A stretch of DNA of 64,000 nucleotides from an uncultured Bacillota bacterium (GTDB taxonomy: Bacteria; Bacillota_I; Bacilli_A; RFN20; CAG-826), in NCBI GenBank assembly GCA_949298195.1, contig CASFVT010000007.1, positions 62,001 to 126,000 of the forward strand, read 5' to 3'. The notes beneath the pieces were generated by a model. It was given only the letters and a program-made list of their open reading frames with translations, was not told the origin of the DNA and searched no databases. The translations under genes and the position numbers were made by a program. Positions 62,056 through 64,000 of the stretch are shown here, in pieces (position 1 is the stretch's first letter; each line of letters starts with the position of its first letter).

Positions 62056-63297
62056 TCATTCCCCTTTCTCTTCTTCGCTCTCCTTTTCCGGGGTCTTTGC
62101 TTCTTCCTTCTTCTCTGTGTCCGGGGCTTCCTCCTTCTTGTCTCCGAGGTTCAGGTTATAGGAAGAGAAGTCCCAGTCCTTTTGCTTTTCAAGAACCATC
62201 TTGATGGCCGTCTTGATGAGTTTGCTTTCGCTTTCGCGGGTCTTTTCCTCACCCTTCTTGATGACGGCATCGACCCGCCCGAGCGCGTTCTCGAGTTCGG
62301 ATTTGGATTCGTCGATAAGACCACTGACGAGGATGTAGGCGCGGACGGCGGCCGGGGTGCCCATCGAGGCGATGTGTTTTTTCACCTCGAGGGAGGAGGC
62401 GATGTATTCCTTTTTCCCTTCCTCGAAGTTCCCGCTCAGGATCAGGAGGCTAACCCGTTGGGCCACCGCGTCTTCGTAGATATAACTCGAAACGTCGTTT
62501 TTCGAGGCAATCGTCTTGTCGACGATCGAGATGGCCTCTTCATAACGCCCTTCGTCGATGGCCTTGGCCGTCGCGATGGCATTGATCCTCGAGGTGAAGT
62601 TGGTGACTTTGTCATACACCTTTGCCTCTTCGATTTTCTGGCCGGTCGCCAGTTTGTATTCGGCGAGGAGGAGGTCGTTATAGGCCTCGATGTTCGTCTT
62701 GTTGGTCAGAACGGTTAGGAGGTAGCCATCGTTTTTGCTATCCAGGGCCGCCGGGAAGATGTCGTAGATATAGACGATGCCCCCGCAAGTGAGGACGATG
62801 ATCCCGAGGAGCTTCCACCATAGCCAAGTCGGATGAGCCGGGGGTTCTCCGGGGCCTGCATTAGAATCGCTGATGACAATCAAGACGACTCCGGCAACGA
62901 CTTCCAGAAGGAAGAGGGCGAGCGGCATGTAAATATAGGCCTTCGGGTTGCTCTTCTCGCTCTTCGGGGTGATTTTCGTTTCCCCAAGGAAGCCATCGTA
63001 ATTCTGGACGGCGAAACGGCGTTTCCCGTCCTTCTCGCGGAAACCGAGCCAAAGACAAGTCCACGAATAAACCTTGTAATGGCCGATTTTGGCCCCGATT
63101 AGATGCCCGATTTCGATGAGAAGGGCATTGAGGACGATCCCGAGGACAATCGCGATGACAAGGAACGCGATGTAGTTGATCGGGGCATGATCGGCAAATT
63201 CACCCATGATCGGCCGGACGACGAGCAATCCGACCACGATGGCAACCGCGAAAAGTATGGCGTAGACAAGATAGCCCATCAGTTCGCTTTTCTTCAT
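62056..63297 (-). CDS. M50-like membrane protein with degenerate zinc motif and TPR-like domain
   Basis: 413 residues from ATG 63297 (TAGGAGG upstream). The first 180 residues are an M50-type (site-2 protease-like) membrane domain, but where M50 proteins have HExGH, this one reads IEIGHLIGAKIGHY, so the first zinc His is missing. Four membrane spans; then residues about 200-345 are helical repeats like TPRs (NDLLLAEYKLATGQK, AKAIDEGRYEEAISIVD), and the C-terminus is a Glu/Lys-rich low-complexity tail. Probably a non-catalytic relative that binds peptides or partners. A structured leader precedes it. Confidence 0.72.
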   Translation of the reverse strand: MKKSELMGYLVYAILFAVAIVVGLLVVRPIMGEFADHAPINYIAFLVIAIVLGIVLNALLIEIGHLIGAKIGHYKVYSWTCLWLGFREKDGKRRFAVQNYDGFLGETKITPKSEKSNPKAYIYMPLALFLLEVVAGVVLIVISDSNAGPGEPPAHPTWLWWKLLGIIVLTCGGIVYIYDIFPAALDSKNDGYLLTVLTNKTNIEAYNDLLLAEYKLATGQKIEEAKVYDKVTNFTSRINAIATAKAIDEGRYEEAISIVDKTIASKNDVSSYIYEDAVAQRVSLLILSGNFEEGKKEYIASSLEVKKHIASMGTPAAVRAYILVSGLIDESKSELENALGRVDAVIKKGEEKTRESESKLIKTAIKMVLEKQKDWDFSSYNLNLGDKKEEAPDTEKKEEAKTPEKESEEEKGE

Positions 63298-63441
63298 AAA
63301 ACAACCTCCTAGGGAAGGAGCATCGAATGGCTCTCCCGTGACTTCGGTGACTGGCTTGGCCAATCACACGTGTTCCGTTTCCAGTCTCCGAAGACGGGGT
63401 GACGTTTCAATATGTGACCCTCTTTTGGGCACCACATTATA
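63298..63441 (-). promoter_or_regulatory. Promoter and structured leader of the M50-like gene
   Basis: Minus-strand TATAAT (63436-63441) is a perfect -10 box without a good -35. The roughly 135-nt leader contains a GTCT-TCGG-AGAC hairpin and, just before the ribosome-binding site, a GGGAGAGC/GCTCCTTCCC stem. It matches no riboswitch I know. Confidence 0.4.
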
Positions 63442-63449
63442 GAACATTG

Positions 63450-63474
63450 GCCGTTGGCTTCTATATCCAACGGC
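63450..63474. terminator. Hairpin between the TetR and M50-like genes
   Basis: GCCGTTGG/CCAACGGC stem at the end of the TetR-type gene; few T residues on the minus strand, so termination there would be partial. Confidence 0.45.
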
Positions 63475-64000
63475 TATTTCTTCCTTTCCTCGATGGTCAT
63501 CTTGACGACGGCAGGGAAGAGCATCGACGAGGCAACCGCGAGGAAACGGGTCATCTGGCGGTCGAAACGGAGGGGGGTGACATCTTGGTTATGGAAAAGA
63601 TGGCTATATTCGTCGGCGACCATCCGGGCGAAGCGTCGGCAAGCGACCCTCGTCCCCTCCTTGGAAAGCCCGAGCCCAAGCTTCTTCCCGTAGTAGGAGA
63701 AATAGGAAGTCATGACTTTGGAAAAGAAGAAATCGTCGGGTAGCTCGCTGGCCGCGGAAGTGTAGGCGGCCCTCAGGAAGGCGAAATTATCCTTCGCGTA
63801 TCTCTCGATGGCCTTCAGGTTGGCTTCGGGTTCCCCTCCCTCACTGAATCCGGGCACTTTTTCGCTTAGGAAGATCGAATTCAAGAGGTCGTAGATATCT
63901 TGGTAGTGGTAATAGAAAGTCTGGCGATGTGAGCCGCAAAAAGAGCAAAGCGTCCGGACGGTGATGTCCTTGAGGGGGGACGACAGCATCATCTCCTTGA
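63474..64000 (-). CDS. TetR-family regulator (N-terminus off the window)
   Basis: The frame runs past the right edge. From the visible part, the HTH reads ITVRTLCSFCGSHRQTFYYH with YQDIYDLLNSIF after it, the TetR pattern KITVxxIxxxAGxxRxTFYYHFxxKxDLL; roughly the first 10-15 residues are missing. The C-terminal domain resembles the DhaS-like group. The ATG at 63992 is internal, preceded by in-frame KE. It is directly upstream of the M50-like gene on the same strand and could control it. Confidence 0.85.
   Translation of the reverse strand, partial: KEMMLSSPLKDITVRTLCSFCGSHRQTFYYHYQDIYDLLNSIFLSEKVPGFSEGGEPEANLKAIERYAKDNFAFLRAAYTSAASELPDDFFFSKVMTSYFSYYGKKLGLGLSKEGTRVACRRFARMVADEYSHLFHNQDVTPLRFDRQMTRFLAVASSMLFPAVVKMTIEERKK

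Noticed and set aside
63298-63441. Glycine riboswitch in the leader of the M50-like gene
   Set aside because: CACCGAAG and GGAGAG occur but in the wrong order and spacing for that aptamer.
1-64000. CRISPR arrays, rRNA and tRNA genes, insertion sequences, prophage
   Set aside because: I saw no regularly spaced repeats, no tRNA-like T-loops or rRNA segments, and no transposase, integrase or phage structural genes.

Overview
The window reads as a chromosome segment of an anaerobic, low-GC-lineage (Bacillota/Bacilli-type) bacterium, although its own base composition is GC-rich. Evidence for the lineage: strong AAGGAGG ribosome-binding sites, CIRCE (HrcA) operators in front of hsp20 and clpB, a TPP riboswitch driving a ThiT-type ECF S-component, CcpA/LacI-type operators, a short methionyl-tRNA synthetase, a CxxC-type L31, and many lipoproteins with serine-rich linkers. 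Evidence for anaerobiosis: a flavodiiron protein, HypA/HypB nickel chaperones, a radical SAM/SPASM protein and a multi-FeS flavoprotein. An uncultured gut or rumen Bacilli-class organism is my inference; there is no rRNA here to prove it. TGA is a stop codon throughout, so this is not a code-4 mollicute.

Layout. 1-5.6 kb (minus): a partial 5'-nucleotidase-like lipoprotein, an MntP-like exporter, and a two-gene arginine-to-putrescine pathway in which arginine decarboxylase and agmatine deiminase are fused and followed by N-carbamoylputrescine amidase. 5.7-7.6 kb (plus): a lower-GC lipoprotein and a frameshifted radical SAM/SPASM gene. 7.7-14.4 kb: HAD phosphatase, GH2 glycosidase, M24 peptidase, flavodiiron protein, Hsp20, YbaK. 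14.5-25.8 kb (minus): a large opp operon (A-B-C-D-F) continuing into a membrane protein and a secreted M6-type metalloprotease, which looks like a peptide-harvesting unit. 26.4-35.7 kb (plus, with two minus membrane genes inside): a second M6-type lipoprotein and three large surface proteins with Ig-like domains. 30.7-31.0 kb holds a repeated, hairpin-rich non-coding element ending in a minus-strand terminator.

35.7-37.9 kb: a PIN-domain protein without a usable canonical start, then an operator-rich intergenic region and a 47-residue protein. 38-46 kb: XRE membrane regulator, esterase, ClpB lacking its N-domain, a hypB-flavoprotein-hypA operon with no hydrogenase, and the TPP riboswitch with a ThiT fusion. 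47-51 kb: short LacI regulator divergent from a GH13 enzyme, and a MATE exporter. 51-53 kb: an AT-richer islet with an XRE regulator, an Imm-5-like protein and a dead GNAT gene. 53-64 kb: rRNA uracil methyltransferase, MetG, L31, several membrane proteins, an MBL-fold hydrolase, TldD/TldE, a degenerate M50-like TPR membrane protein and a partial TetR regulator.

How it fits together: peptides are probably released outside the cell by M6 proteases and imported by the enlarged Opp system; carbohydrate use is represented by GH2, GH13 and LacI; arginine is turned into putrescine by two polypeptides; heat-shock genes are under HrcA; thiamine uptake is under a TPP riboswitch. Several genes carry single lesions (radical SAM, GNAT, PIN start), which are either real decay or assembly errors and need read-level checking.
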